Origin: Thermothielavioides terrestris NRRL 8126
Lineage: Eukaryota > Ascomycota > Sordariomycetes > Sordariales > Chaetomiaceae
Reading direction: 5' to 3'
DNA: 64,000 nt
Assembly: GCF_000226115.1 (NCBI RefSeq)
Contig: NC_016462.1
Coordinates: 3,506,488-3,570,487, forward strand
The translations under genes and the position numbers were made by a program. Shown one piece after another: positions 11,044 to 20,932 of this stretch. The notes beneath the pieces were generated by a model. It ran no database searches and was not told where the DNA came from. It was given only the letters and a program-made list of their open reading frames with translations. Within the stretch, counting starts at the first letter, position 1. Each line of letters opens with the position of its first letter.

Positions 11044-12198
11044 ATGAAGATCACCACAGCGCCATGGGCGGCGTTCCTGCTCGCCAGCTTCGGGCGCGCC
11101 CTCGCGGGCGTCGTGTTCACCAACGACGACTATTACATCTACGCTGGGCAGCCATTCACTATCACCTGGACCGACGCGCGCGGGCCCGTCACGATAACAC
11201 TCATGGAAGGGCCCGACATCGACCTGCAGGAGGTCCTGGTCATCGTGTCGGGTTACCAGGGACAGGAATACACGTGGACGCCGCCGCCGACGCTGGCCGC
11301 CGGCTCGTACGAGCTACAGATCAGCGACGGCGGCAGCACCGACTACTCGCCGCGCTTCACGTACCCGGCGCCGCCGACAAGCCCGGCCAGCTCCAGCGGT
11401 CTGAATCCTACTGACACAGGAGTACGCCGTCCAGCACCGCGTCCCTCCTTTTCATGTCCCCTCCTCCCCTGACAGACCGGCCTGACTGACAAGCACACGC
11501 GGCAGCCATCATCAACACCACCACCAGCCACCCTCCCCACCGCGCCACCCACATCGTCCTCAACCCCGCCACCCCCCGCCTCAACTGCCCCCACCTCAGA
11601 ACCCCCCTCAAGCTCCTCAACACTCCCCCTCGCAGCAAAAGTAGCCATCGCCGTCCTCGGCAGCCTCCTCGCCGTCGTCCTGCTCCTCCTGCTGGTATAC
11701 ATCCTCACCGCGCGCCACCGCCGCCGCCGGCGCAGACGCCTCGCTGCAGCAGCAGCAGCAAGTGCAGGTGCAGCCGAGGGCGGCGGCGACGGGGGCGCGC
11801 CGATGAGTCTGCTGTCGGGGAACACCGCCACCACGGAGCTGTCGGCTGTCGGGGGGAAGGCTGACGGTGGTGCAGGACAGCTGGTAGTGGCTGAGTTGCC
11901 TGGGAGGGGGTGGGCCGGGGCGGTGGAGCTGAGTGCTGAGCCTGGGCGGAGGCAGATGAGGAGAACGGTAGCGGTGGCGGCGGCGGGGGTGGGCGAGAGG
12001 GGTGGTGATGGCGCGGTTGGAGGGCGCGGAGGGGAGGAAGGTGGCGGTGGTGGTGGGTATGGGCATGGCCATGGTAGGCATGGCGCCGGGGAACGGATTG
12101 AAGCGGGTTATGGGGTGGAGGAGGAGCCGGATGAGAGGGAGTACGGGCAGCTGAGGCTGCCGATCCAGGGTCGGGCGGTGATAGGTGAGGCGATGTAA
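11044..12198 (+). CDS. Kre9/KNH-domain single-pass surface protein
   Basis: I join exons 11044-11421 and 11506-12198 across an 84-nt intron (GTACGC donor, CCTGAC branch region, GCAG acceptor), giving 356 residues. Residues 1-21 form a signal peptide. Residues about 22-110 match the Ig-like Kre9/KNH N-terminal fold (Ser-Thr-rich anchored membrane protein family), with GVVFTNDDYYIYAGQPFTI, TITL and YTWTPP. A Pro/Ser/Thr stalk follows to about 170. A transmembrane helix at about 172-194 is followed by an Arg-rich stop-transfer patch. The cytosolic tail is Gly/Glu-rich with a GYGHGHGRHG stretch. The likely role is at the cell wall or plasma membrane; the partner is unknown. A single membrane helix here replaces the GPI anchor seen in many relatives. 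Confidence 0.82.
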
Positions 12199-12466
12199 TC
12201 AGGGCGTTTACGACGGCGGGTCCCGTTGGACGGGGAAAGGGGTGAGGGGTTGGGGATGGGATTGGGTTGATGGCAGGGTTCCTGGAGAACCGAGTCACGA
12301 GGGAAGCCATGGATGGGAGGCTAATGTTGATTACTGCTAGCTCTGTGTTGACGGAGTGCCGGCTGCCTGTCGAGCACAGCCGTGTGCAAGGTACATGCAC
12401 CAAGTTACAGCAAAGACCCCTCTTCAATGAACAACCAGCGTCTGCCGCATCCCATGGTATGCCTAC
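12199..12466. other. convergent 3' spacer
   Basis: This separates the 3' ends of the Kre9/KNH-domain gene and the small secreted protein gene, which converge. Nothing else is visible. Confidence 0.4.
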
Positions 12467-12849
12467 TTAGCGGCATTCGGCGTTCGGGCCAGTGTCGCCG
12501 CCGGCGTTGCAGCCATTCTGACAGAGATGGTTCCAGGCGATATCACCGTCGGCGTCCAGGCAGTTGTAGATGGAGTTGTAGATGACGTCCCTGTTGTCAG
12601 AATCCTGGCCGGCGGCTCTGGCTGCGGCTGCCAGGATTTCAGGAGGGTAATCTGGTAATCAACCACGTTAGAACGGCGGCAACTTTGGATGGTGCCTTGA
12701 GGGATGGACAGGGGGAACTTGCTGTGAACGCCGTCACGTAGCGTCCATCCGCACACGTCGTACGGGGCGGTGCAGGGCGTGAAGGTGCCCTGGGCAGCGG
12801 CGGCGGTGGCGAGGGCCACGGCGGTTGAGAGAGCGTTGAAGACGATCAT
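12467..12849 (-). CDS. small secreted cysteine-rich protein, 98 aa
   Basis: I join exons 12849-12738 and 12651-12467 across an 86-nt intron (GTGACG donor, TTCTAAC branch, TACCAG acceptor). The join restores a frame with even cysteine use; reading straight through gives a Cys-poor, low-complexity end instead. The product has a signal peptide (about 1-20, ending in an Ala-rich AAAAQ) and six cysteines after it, at residues 26, 33, 68, 81, 85 and 97, enough for three disulfides. The core includes YPPEILAAAARAAGQD and NCLDADGDIAWNHL. I do not recognise a family. Size, secretion and cysteine content resemble fungal small secreted effector-like or surface-interaction proteins, but no function should be assigned. 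A TATA-like box lies about 120 nt upstream. Confidence 0.72.
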
Positions 12850-12967
12850 TTTGGAAGGTGCTTGAGAGAGACAAGGCTCTCGTTACTGCTATGGTGATGT
12901 GATCAACGGTGAAGATGTAATGATGAACTGCGGTCGGGAGGGAGAGACAAAACCGAGATGTGCCCCC

Positions 12968-12977
12968 TTTTTTTATA
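12968..12977 (-). promoter_or_regulatory. TATA-like box for the small secreted protein gene
   Basis: The minus strand reads TATAAAAAAA, about 120 nt upstream of the start codon at 12849. This suits a strongly regulated gene, since most fungal housekeeping promoters lack a clear TATA box. Confidence 0.5.
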
Positions 12978-13942
12978 GACAGTAGACCGTTTGGATTAAG
13001 TCGTGACGGTCAAGACTGACACCCTTTCTATCTCGTATTCCGACAGACCCAAGACTCTTCTCTTTGGAGCGTCTTACCAACCCATTAGTTGGTCAGCATC
13101 CTAGCCAAGAGTGAGTTCCTGCGCCCCCTTTCCCGTCGAACCTATTTCTCATGTGAGCATGAGGAACGAAGTTGATTGGTGATCTTCGGGGAGAAAAGAA
13201 AGGAAACGCCTTGTGAGTCCACGGCCAACAATGGCTGCCTACGTACCCTTTGTCCTTCTGTCGCTCGGCATGCGACGGAGTCGCCGGAGCATATTGACCG
13301 GCGAGACCTCCAGACCCGCGCCGGCCTTCTCTACAACCTGGTTTCGGTTGACCATAGAGTAACTAATTTCCGGATTGGCACTCTACTCTCCCGTCGTGTT
13401 GGCCTGGGCTGGATGCTATTCGCATGCGGCGTGCGGCTGCGAACCGAACTCTGAATGCGGCTGGGAGTCCAGTCGCCGCGGCTCTTGCGGCAGCTTACAG
13501 CCAGGTACGCAAGTACGGATTCCCGCAGGGGCGCATCGCAATGCTAGTTTATGCGCATCTGAGTCTGCCATCTGGGAATCCAAACTTCATTCGTTTGCTG
13601 GTTCAGTTCAATCGGGGTTTGCTGCGCGATATTCGCCGTGCTATGTCTCCCGTTGTTGCCCGGCCTTGCCGCCATGTGAATCATCCACTGGATGGGGCCA
13701 TGGGGTCGTGATTGCCGGAAGTGACCTTGTTCAGTTGCGAGCGTATCTTGATTCACGCGAAACTTCAACTGGACTGAACCGGCCTCCTGAAACACACGGC
13801 ACTGGATGTTCCAAGGTGCTGCTGCTCCTGCTTCGCCACGTCCAAATGGGATGACATGTTGTATGGTACGGCCGGAAATGATAAGCCGGGACACCCAATG
13901 GAATCCCGCGCTTTGTTTCCGTCAGGAATGACGAGGCCTCTC
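12978..13942. other. intergenic, no gene recognised
   Basis: Several open frames of up to 159 codons exist here, but none has protein-like composition or a recognisable motif. It is upstream DNA of the small secreted protein gene and downstream DNA of the pyrophosphatase gene. Confidence 0.45.
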
Positions 13943-15093
13943 CTAGGCTCCATTGCAGTCCAGCGCGATCCGTAGATCACTGGTAGAGTCCAATGACATG
14001 GCCGCATCCTCGAGAGCCTCTCTGTCGATGTAGAACCACTCCTCCAGGTCGTCTTTGATCGGCGCCGGCGTCAGGTCCTCTTCGCGGGGCAAGTGCACCT
14101 TGCTCGGATCCAGCTTCCCCGGGGTTCCCTTCAGCGTCGTGTTGTCTCTGCCAAGCCGTCAGCAACCTCTTCCTCACCCTGAATCCCCCAACCAACAGGG
14201 AGAAACCGGCGCCTGCGTCGGGCAATCTCACATAGCAACATCCCCCCTTTCAGCCTCCCCCTCGACCAACCGCTTCCACGCGCCCGCGCACTCCGCAATC
14301 ACCTTCTCCGCGTACGCCCTCCCCTTCCACCGGCCGCCAAGCGCAAACTCATTCGCCGGCAGCCCATCCGGCACTTTGTAGATCCGAAACCAGTCCCTCG
14401 TCGCGTCCAACAAGCCCGGGAAACACCTCTCGACATCCTCGACGTCATTGACCCTCCCGGCCAGCGGATCCGCGACATCGATGACCAGCACCTTCCAGTC
14501 GGTCGCGCCTTCGTCCAGCAGGGCCAGCACGCCGAGCACCTTGACCTGCTTGACGTCGCCGGGCCGGGCGATGGCGCGGCCGATCTCGCACGCGTCGAGC
14601 GGGTCGTTGTCGCCCCGCGCGCCCGTGTCGGGGGACGTGTGGCCCGGGTCCTCCCACGTCTGCGGTAGCGCGCCGTAGTTCCAGAGGTAGCCCTTGTAGG
14701 GGAAGCAGTTCTTGACGAAGCGCGGGGTGGCGTCCTTGTGGTGGTGGGTGGTAATGGTGTCCTGGTGGATGGGGTTGAGGCGCTCGTTGGGCGAGATCTG
14801 GAAGGGTGGGAAGGTGAGTGAGTCTGTGAGTAGTAAGGCCATGGGTGAGTGAGGTTGGGATGAGGTGAGAGTGGGGGTTGTACCTCTAACTTGGTGTTGG
14901 ACCACCGCGGAACCTCGACCACCATGTTCAGCACGCCCTTTTTCTTGTCGTGGTAGAGCGGGATGTCGTGGAAGGGCGACACAGGGACCTTGTCCTTGGC
15001 GCGCACGAAGTGGATGCGATAGTCCGTTGTATACGGCCGGCCCGACTTCCTCACCGTGTACTCGGCCTTGCGGGATTCTTGCTCGGCGGACAT
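13943..15093 (-). CDS. ipp1: inorganic pyrophosphatase (family I)
   Basis: This soluble enzyme hydrolyses pyrophosphate to two phosphates and pulls biosynthetic reactions forward. I join three exons: 15093-14884, 14797-14232 and 14147-13943. The introns are 86 nt (GTACAA, CTTCCAG) and 84 nt (GTGAGA, branch TTGCTGAC, GGCAG), and the product has 326 residues. The metal-binding signature DNDPLDA is present, with [17 protein letters not shown] and the [14 protein letters not shown] region. The third exon adds the typical family end [11 protein letters not shown]. The length is somewhat above yeast Ipp1. A CRE-like TGACGTCA lies 112 nt upstream. Confidence 0.95.
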
Positions 15094-15627
15094 GTTTGCG
15101 AATTGTCGTCACGCAGTTTCCCGGGTACCCTGTGATGCGATGCTGTGTATGTGGGCAGCGGAGATAAGTTCAAAGAGCTCGTCCAGGGGGTTTGCTCACA
15201 GATGTGACGTCACGGAGGGAGGGAACGCTTATTGCTGGGCACTTCCTGTTTGGGAGCCGCGGGGTTGAATCCTGTCTTACTCGCATACACAGATAGAGCA
15301 GATATCCCTGGCGTCGTTAGACTATCTGAAGCTTATAGGCCACCCTGTGTTGTGGCTCGCTGTTTAGTCTCAGCACCTGAGGCACACTGAAGCCAAATCT
15401 CAGGACATCTTTTCTTCAGGCTCGCCACAAGCGCGGCAGTCTAGGCGACCAGCAAGGCAGAAACCGAAAGGTCATACGAAAGGCGACAAGGTTGCCTCGT
15501 CCTTGTTCCGAATTCTAGAATACAAAGCAATCAGGTGAGCTCGTCGACCTCCCTTCCATCGCCCCCATTAGACACAAAACAAAAATCCAGCCTAGGAATG
15601 CATGCAGCACAGCATGCTGCAACTGTC
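15094..15627. other. pyrophosphatase promoter and kinase 3' flank
   Basis: Both flanking genes run on the minus strand, so this is upstream DNA for the pyrophosphatase gene and downstream DNA of the kinase. It contains a TGACGTCA palindrome at 15205-15212. No further gene is visible. Confidence 0.5.
15205..15212. promoter_or_regulatory. CRE-type TGACGTCA site
   Basis: A perfect TGACGTCA palindrome lies 112 nt upstream of the pyrophosphatase start. ATF/CREB bZIP factors bind this motif in fungi. Two more copies, at 61157-61164 and 61900-61907, mean chance occurrence is not excluded. Confidence 0.4.
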
Positions 15628-16968
15628 TCATCCGCTTGACACCGACACAAACACCTCGGATTCGAGACGCCGACTCGCTTCCGCGGCCGAGATGCGCTGG
15701 TCCGGTTCCAAGACAACCATATCCCTGAGCAAGCGGTCGAGCGCCTCCATCTCCGCGCCGAGAGGTCCGTGGGCCACTTGCCGATACGGTCCTTGAGCGA
15801 CTTCGTCGACTCGCTCCCGTCGAACCACCAGTCCGGTTCGGGCAGCGGCTTCGCCGGCTCGCCGGACGGTTGCCGCCGGGCGTACTTGCTCCAGACGAAC
15901 TTGCCCCGCCACCGGCTGGGCAGAGGGCCGTGGTACTGCACGATGAAGGCGACGAGGAGGAAGGGGATCTGGAAGCCGACCTGGAACATGTAGCTGTCGG
16001 TGCATACGTAGAAGATAATGGCCGCTAGTTGCCAGACGTCAGAGTGGGTCGAGGCCGGGTCGTCGAAGATGAGCTCGGGTGGGAAGTACTCCAAGGGGCA
16101 TCCCAAGGTCGCAGGCGGGGCACTGTTGGCGAAGGCGCAGCCGAAGTCGATGATTTGGACGCTTGTAAGCGAGGCGGGGTCGAGGCCTGGAAATGAAGTG
16201 GCCGCTACGATCCGCCTGGGGGCGTGTTTAGAGTGGCGTACAGGACCTTTACGCAGTCGGAGCTCCTCGTCTGCAACAGGGCCTAGGAGCGCAAGGAGTT
16301 GGCTTTCTGTGAGTTCCTGTGCAGCAGGAATTGTAAAGACAACGTTGGAGGGAGTGAGGTCTGTTATTCGCGTTAGCTTTGTTAATCACGCTGCGATGAT
16401 GGGCAAGAGGACGGAAAGCCGTACCGCCATGACAGACGTCATGCGAGTGGAGGTAGGCGACAGCGCTTGCAAGCTGCTTGCATATACCGCGTCGTTGAGC
16501 GGGAGTCAAGCACTCTCGTAGCAGGAGGGAATAAAGGCTTGGCCCAAGGAAGGGGAAGACGAGACAGCGATGCTGGCCGTTGGGACCGGAGACGGTGAAT
16601 GAGTCCTCGAGCATCACGATGTTTGGGTGAGTGGACGATCCCGCTTGGCCGAGACGCTGGAGAAAGCGATGTTCGTGGCCTGCCAGCTCATCGCTGAGGT
16701 CGGCGCGAAGGATCTTGAGGGCGTGGAATGAAGGGCTCGACCCTGCCGAGTGCTCTCTCTGTCGCTTGGCCAGCCACACCGTGGAGAAGCCGCCGTGCCC
16801 AAGCTTATGGAGAACCGTGTAGGTATCTTCGCCGTTGGTGATGGTGTCGCCAATGTCAACTGGGTGATAGCCCCCCGGCTTGTAGCGCTCCACATTTTCG
16901 ACATGTTCATCCATGAAATTGGTATGGCGATAATACTGCGAGGGCCGCGGCCCCAATGATTCCGCCAT
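15628..16968 (-). CDS. SRPK-like serine/threonine kinase with a C-terminal frame break
   Basis: Exons 16968-16425 and 16360-15628 are joined by a 64-nt intron (GTACGG donor, GCTAAC branch, AACAG acceptor) that restores the catalytic loop HGDLTPSN (Asp at about 182). Other kinase marks are the Gly loop LGHGGFSTVW (56-65), the catalytic Lys in HALKIL (85), DFG in IIDFGCA, and PPELIF followed by SDVWQLAAIIF, the arrangement seen in fungal SR-protein kinases. Near 15752-15762 the frame is broken: the sequence before (KWPTDLSA) and after (EMEALDRLLRDMVVLEPDQR) belong together but lie in different frames, as if two bases (CG) were gained in GCGCG. The last segment is the end of subdomain XI. The allele may therefore be truncated, or the break may be a sequencing error. 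Confidence 0.75.
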
Positions 16969-17474
16969 GAGGAACAGTGCTTTTGAATGAGCCAGGCACT
17001 AACGGCTGATTTTCTCCGTGGCGGCAGCCGGCGGGTAGATAGGTACGCTGGTCAAGCTATGGCAAGAGGTAGCCTGAGGCTTTGAGGCGGTTGGTTAGGT
17101 CCTCCCACACGCCAAGAGACTGGAGCTATGCAGCTTTGTTCAGCAGCCAGGATGGAGTCCGAGCAGCTGCATGTTGCCATTGGCAAAGCTTCAAGGGGAA
17201 AAAGTCGACACTAACCACACCCCCTTACCAGATTCCGACCGCCCCCCACCATCTGCGAGCCTTGGGTACACAAGGTTGTGCGGAATATCCATCGCATATC
17301 AAGCTTCATGCTTTCCGCGGATTGGCTCCCATACGAATCCCGTCTCGCAACCAGTCAAAAGATGGCACAGATAGAGGCTCTGCAACTTGGTCGCGGCGGT
17401 CGCCCATCCACCGCAAACAAGTCACGAGCCTTGTTCCTCATCACGATATCGGAAAAGATTCCCATCTGAGACCC
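16969..17474. other. kinase upstream region
   Basis: This is upstream DNA of the kinase gene, next to the first relic of the following cluster. No motif or gene is recognised. Confidence 0.45.
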
Positions 17475-17890
17475 ATGGACAAAGTCTGGTTCAAGCTCCG
17501 CCAAACGCACTATCCCCCCCGGCCCCGAGGATGCCATCTTGAGCGGCGGTGACGACGACTCGCAGAGCCCCATCAGCCTGGGTCACTGCATTCCGGACCT
17601 GAAGCACCTCGACTTCCCCATCAACGCGGGCGCCGTCGTGCCCTTTCCAGCCCGCATGAAGGTCTTCAAGGCCAGCTCGATCGATTTCGAGTGGGATGCC
17701 GCGCGCACGGCCAACCAGGGCTTCACGCTGGCCGCCGGGCCGCCGCTCGCGATCGCCATGGGCCTGTTGACTGTCAAGGCCAGCATCCGGCTCGCGTTTG
17801 CGCGGTCGGTCCAGGAACACGAGCGGTACGCCCGCCTGGACACGTACTTCGTGCAGCCGAACCGCCGCTATGTTGAGCAGTGCCTGAAGA
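17475..17890 (+). pseudogene. relic of a fungal-specific domain of unknown function
   Basis: From an ATG at 17475 the frame reads VWFKLRQTHYPP. It is lost in a run of seven C at 17514-17520 and continues one frame over as GPEDAILSGGDDD and LGHCIPDLKHLDFPINAG, then FPARMKVFKASSIDFEWD and YFVQPNRRYVEQCLK. Dropping one C restores a single open frame. The pattern resembles an N-terminal region I remember from large fungal proteins with HIPDL and DTYIVQPT motifs; I cannot name it. It stops abruptly where the minus-strand subtilase fragment begins. Confidence 0.5.
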
Positions 17891-17892
17891 CT

Positions 17893-18036
17893 GTCGCACA
17901 AGACCTTGCTGTTCGGGTCGACAAAGTCTACGAATTCTTTGACCTTTCTGTGCTGCGGGTCGTCCTTCCGGAATCCAGTGTCAATGACGCACACCTTGAC
18001 CCGATCATAGCCACCTTCGGAGTCAGACGGGGTCAT
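17893..18036 (-). pseudogene. fragment of a subtilisin-like (S8) peptidase domain
   Basis: The minus strand reads YDRVKVCVIDTGFRKDD followed by a VKEFVDFVDPNSKVL segment. This fits the first catalytic-Asp block (V-x-DTG) of fungal S8 peptidase domains, including those on NLR-like proteins. The His and Ser blocks are absent. The fragment abuts the plus-strand relic with only 2 bases between them, so the two were brought together by rearrangement. Confidence 0.55.
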
Positions 18037-18615
18037 GACGGGTCAAAGACCAGACTGTCCATCATTGCATCGATGAAAGAGCCAGGCGTGAGACAAAAAA
18101 ATGCGCATGATCGTCACGAAGGATGGATGCCCCGGCTCTGTGTGCTTGGATTGTAGGCTCCGTTGCTTGCCAAATGGACCCAAGTATTCTGGGGTTGACA
18201 AACAAAAGATACTAACGGCCCAGCAGTTGATGATAATGCTTTCAGGGTGGCCAAGAGTGGCTTGCAGAACTCACAAGACCTCGTCAAGTTCTGGTGCCAC
18301 GACTACGACGGTCTAGGGATTCCAACAATTCAGCAGACCAACTGGAATAAACTCACTTCGCAGCGGAATCGCAGAGTCACCGTCGATCAACTCAAGCTCC
18401 TGGGGAAGCCCCAGGTGACGAGGTACGATAATGACACCCGATGGCACAGAATGCGGAAACACTCACGAGTACTCAGTAATGTGGAACGCACTGCCGAACA
18501 CTGGCTGGACGACATCGATATCCTGAAAGGGATCAAGAGGCGAAGCGGCAGACTCTCTGCGGAGCTGAGTCAAGTCACTCCTCCAATAACCAGGCGACCA
18601 AAATAACGGCACATC
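18037..18615. other. unassigned sequence between relics
   Basis: A 119-codon open frame lies at 18247-18606 (+) with no recognisable motif. The stretch is probably further debris of the rearranged accessory genes. Confidence 0.3.
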
Positions 18616-20628
18616 TTGCTTACCGCACGTAAATCTCAGCTTCGTTTGAAAACGGCCCTTGGGAGAATCCCGGTGGTGGAGCCGAAGAAGAAGGCCAGGG
18701 AGGAGTTCGAGAAGGCCAAGAGGAGCGAGAAGAAACGGGCAGCGGCGCTGTTGGAAGAGCTGACGCCGGAGATCTTCGAGACCGCCTTGGGCAACATCCC
18801 GCCCGACACCACTGTGACCGTCAAGCTCAGGTACGTTCATGAGCTCAAGGCCGTCGTCATGAAGCACGAGAAAGCGGAGGGGCTGGCGATCACCATTCCC
18901 ACATCGATCGCGCCGCGCTACGGGGGTTCTGCGCGTCTGACTTCGCTGCCCGGCGTGGCCGAGAAGAGTCTGAAGATCTGGGTCCGCGTGGTCAACAACG
19001 GCGTCATCAACGTCGAGGGCTGCCAGGCGGAGTCGGGTTACGACGTCTGCTACCAGGGCACCGAGCGGGTCCCCACGCCGGTCGTCGTCGGCGGCCTCGC
19101 CGAGCTCGCCTACCTCCAGGCTCCTCGCGTTGCCGAGACGCCGCAGACCCAATCCGTCTGGCACTATGCGTCCGGCTCGACCGTGTCAGGAAGGACTTTG
19201 TCTTCGTCGTCCAGACGCTGCACGAGCAGCGGCTGCGCTCTCGCGCGGTGCTCGAGCCGGCCGACCGAACCGGCCACGCCGCGCTGATGGTCAGGCTGCG
19301 CCCGAACGACCTCTTCGCCAGCGCCGTGCGGCCCCAGTCGTTTGCCGGCGAGCTGCTGTTCGTGCTAGACCGGTCGGACTCGATGGGCTGGACCGAGGAC
19401 GGATACAACACGCTGAAGATCGACACGCTGCGCGACGCCATGACGCTGGCGCTGGCCGGATTGCCAGACACGTGCGCGTTCAACATCTTGTCCTTTGGCA
19501 GCACGGTGCGTGGCATGTGGCCCGAGTCGAAAACGGCCCGGGACGCCGACAATGTGAAGCACGCGCGGAAATATGTCTCGTCCGTCGCGGCGGACATGGG
19601 CGGCACCGCGGTGTGGGCGGCGCTGGAGTCGGCCGTCGACGCAGGTGATCCCAATCACCGACGGTGAGGTGGACAGCGAGCCCCAGAAACAGATCCTCAA
19701 GTTCGTGTGGGAGACGCGCAGGGGGCTCGGCGATAGGATCCGCTTCTTCACCCTCGGCATCGGAGACCGTGTCTCGCACCGCATGCTGGAGAGCATCGCC
19801 GAGCTGGGCGGCGGTTACTGTGACGTTATCGACGTCGTCCAGCGGCCGCGCTGGGAGGACCGGCTGAACCGCATGTTGCGGTCGGCCATGGAGCCCGACA
19901 GCTGGTCATGCGACATCGCGCTGGGACCGGGCTATGAGCGCCGGAGTTTGACAACTTCGAGATTCGCACAGGGCTCCCCGGGCGGGGAGAGCCAGGGCGA
20001 CACGCAGCCGTGTTCCGCTTACTTCCAGGCACCTTGTCCCGTGCCGCCGCTCCATCCATATACGTACAAGTCGGTTTTCTTCCTGCTGGATTTTCGGGGC
20101 GGCCGTAGCCCCCCAGCCGGCGTGACCGTTACCACGACGACACCAGGGGCTTTGGCAGCTGTGGTGGACACGCTCATGATGATGCAGTACTTCGAGACGC
20201 GCCTGGCCGGCGAACGGGATTCGTGGCACCTGCTCATGGACAAGGCCGAGCGTTCGGTGCTCCTCCGGCTGGGGTTCGATGAAGATCAGGACGATCTGTT
20301 GACGCCCCTGTATGAGATGTTGGCGTTGTCGATTGCTCACGTGCACTTTGACGAGGCCGTCGATGGTACGTCAACGGAGCGCAAGAGGGGAGGGGAAGGG
20401 TCATGTTCAGCGCGGCCAGCGGCTGTGAAGACGTGCCGAGTCTGCGACCGGGACTTTGACGGCGATGCGTGGCCCGAGAGCGGTAACAGGGCATTCGTGT
20501 GCTGGAATGACGACTGCTACGGTCGAGGGACATTCGACACTTGGGATTCGTTCTGGGACCACCAGGTCAAGAGCGGGCATCAGTTCTGCCCAGGGAGTGG
20601 GTTTGGGGAAAGCGGCGAATTTGACTGA
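18616..20628 (+). pseudogene. broken VIT/VWA-domain protein
   Basis: Three overlapping frames together spell a VIT plus von Willebrand A protein. Frame 1 (18616 to about 19145) holds most of the VIT domain: KKKAREEFEKAK, AALLEELTPEIFETALGNIP and TIPTSIAPRYG. The frame then changes near 19145; the second part (to about 19640) has KDFVFVVQTLHEQRLRS and the MIDAS-type LLFVLDRSDSMG. A second change near 19640 leads to VIPITDGEVDSEPQKQI, IRFFTLGIGDRVSHRM and a long tail. The end carries CRVCDRDF, a CWNDDC and WDSFWDHQVKSGHQFC, a Cys/His pattern that could bind zinc. The start of the VIT domain is missing. Intact relatives are large cytosolic fungal proteins of unclear role. Confidence 0.75.
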
Positions 20629-20932
20629 TGGCTCCAGCGAGGGTGTAGTATGACACACTGCGATGACTGATTGTGACAACTGCAATAACTGCGATAGATA
20701 CCTGGTTTTTTTAAGCACCTGAACTGAAAGCGGTTCCTACTCGCTCGACGGATGGCCGCAGTCAAGTTGCTAGTACTGGCTGTAATAACAAATCAATAAC
20801 GTTACCCCTGAATGGGTATGTATTCAAGCACGGAGTTTTTCGACTGTTACTTGCACTTATTTCAAAAAAAGTCTCTACGCGCGCCCAACGCCATGCCAAT
20901 CCAGAGCCCCGAATAATTACAACGCCGGCCCC
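20629..20932. other. convergent spacer
   Basis: This lies between the ends of the VIT/VWA relic (+) and the M13 peptidase gene (-). It is moderately AT-rich, and nothing is recognised. Confidence 0.4.

Noticed and set aside
18463..19164. 233-codon minus-strand frame near the VIT domain
   Set aside because: Shadow of the VIT segment, which has clear family motifs on the plus strand.
17475..20628. A functional multi-gene defence or allorecognition system
   Set aside because: All components found are fragments or frame-broken; only a relic can be supported.
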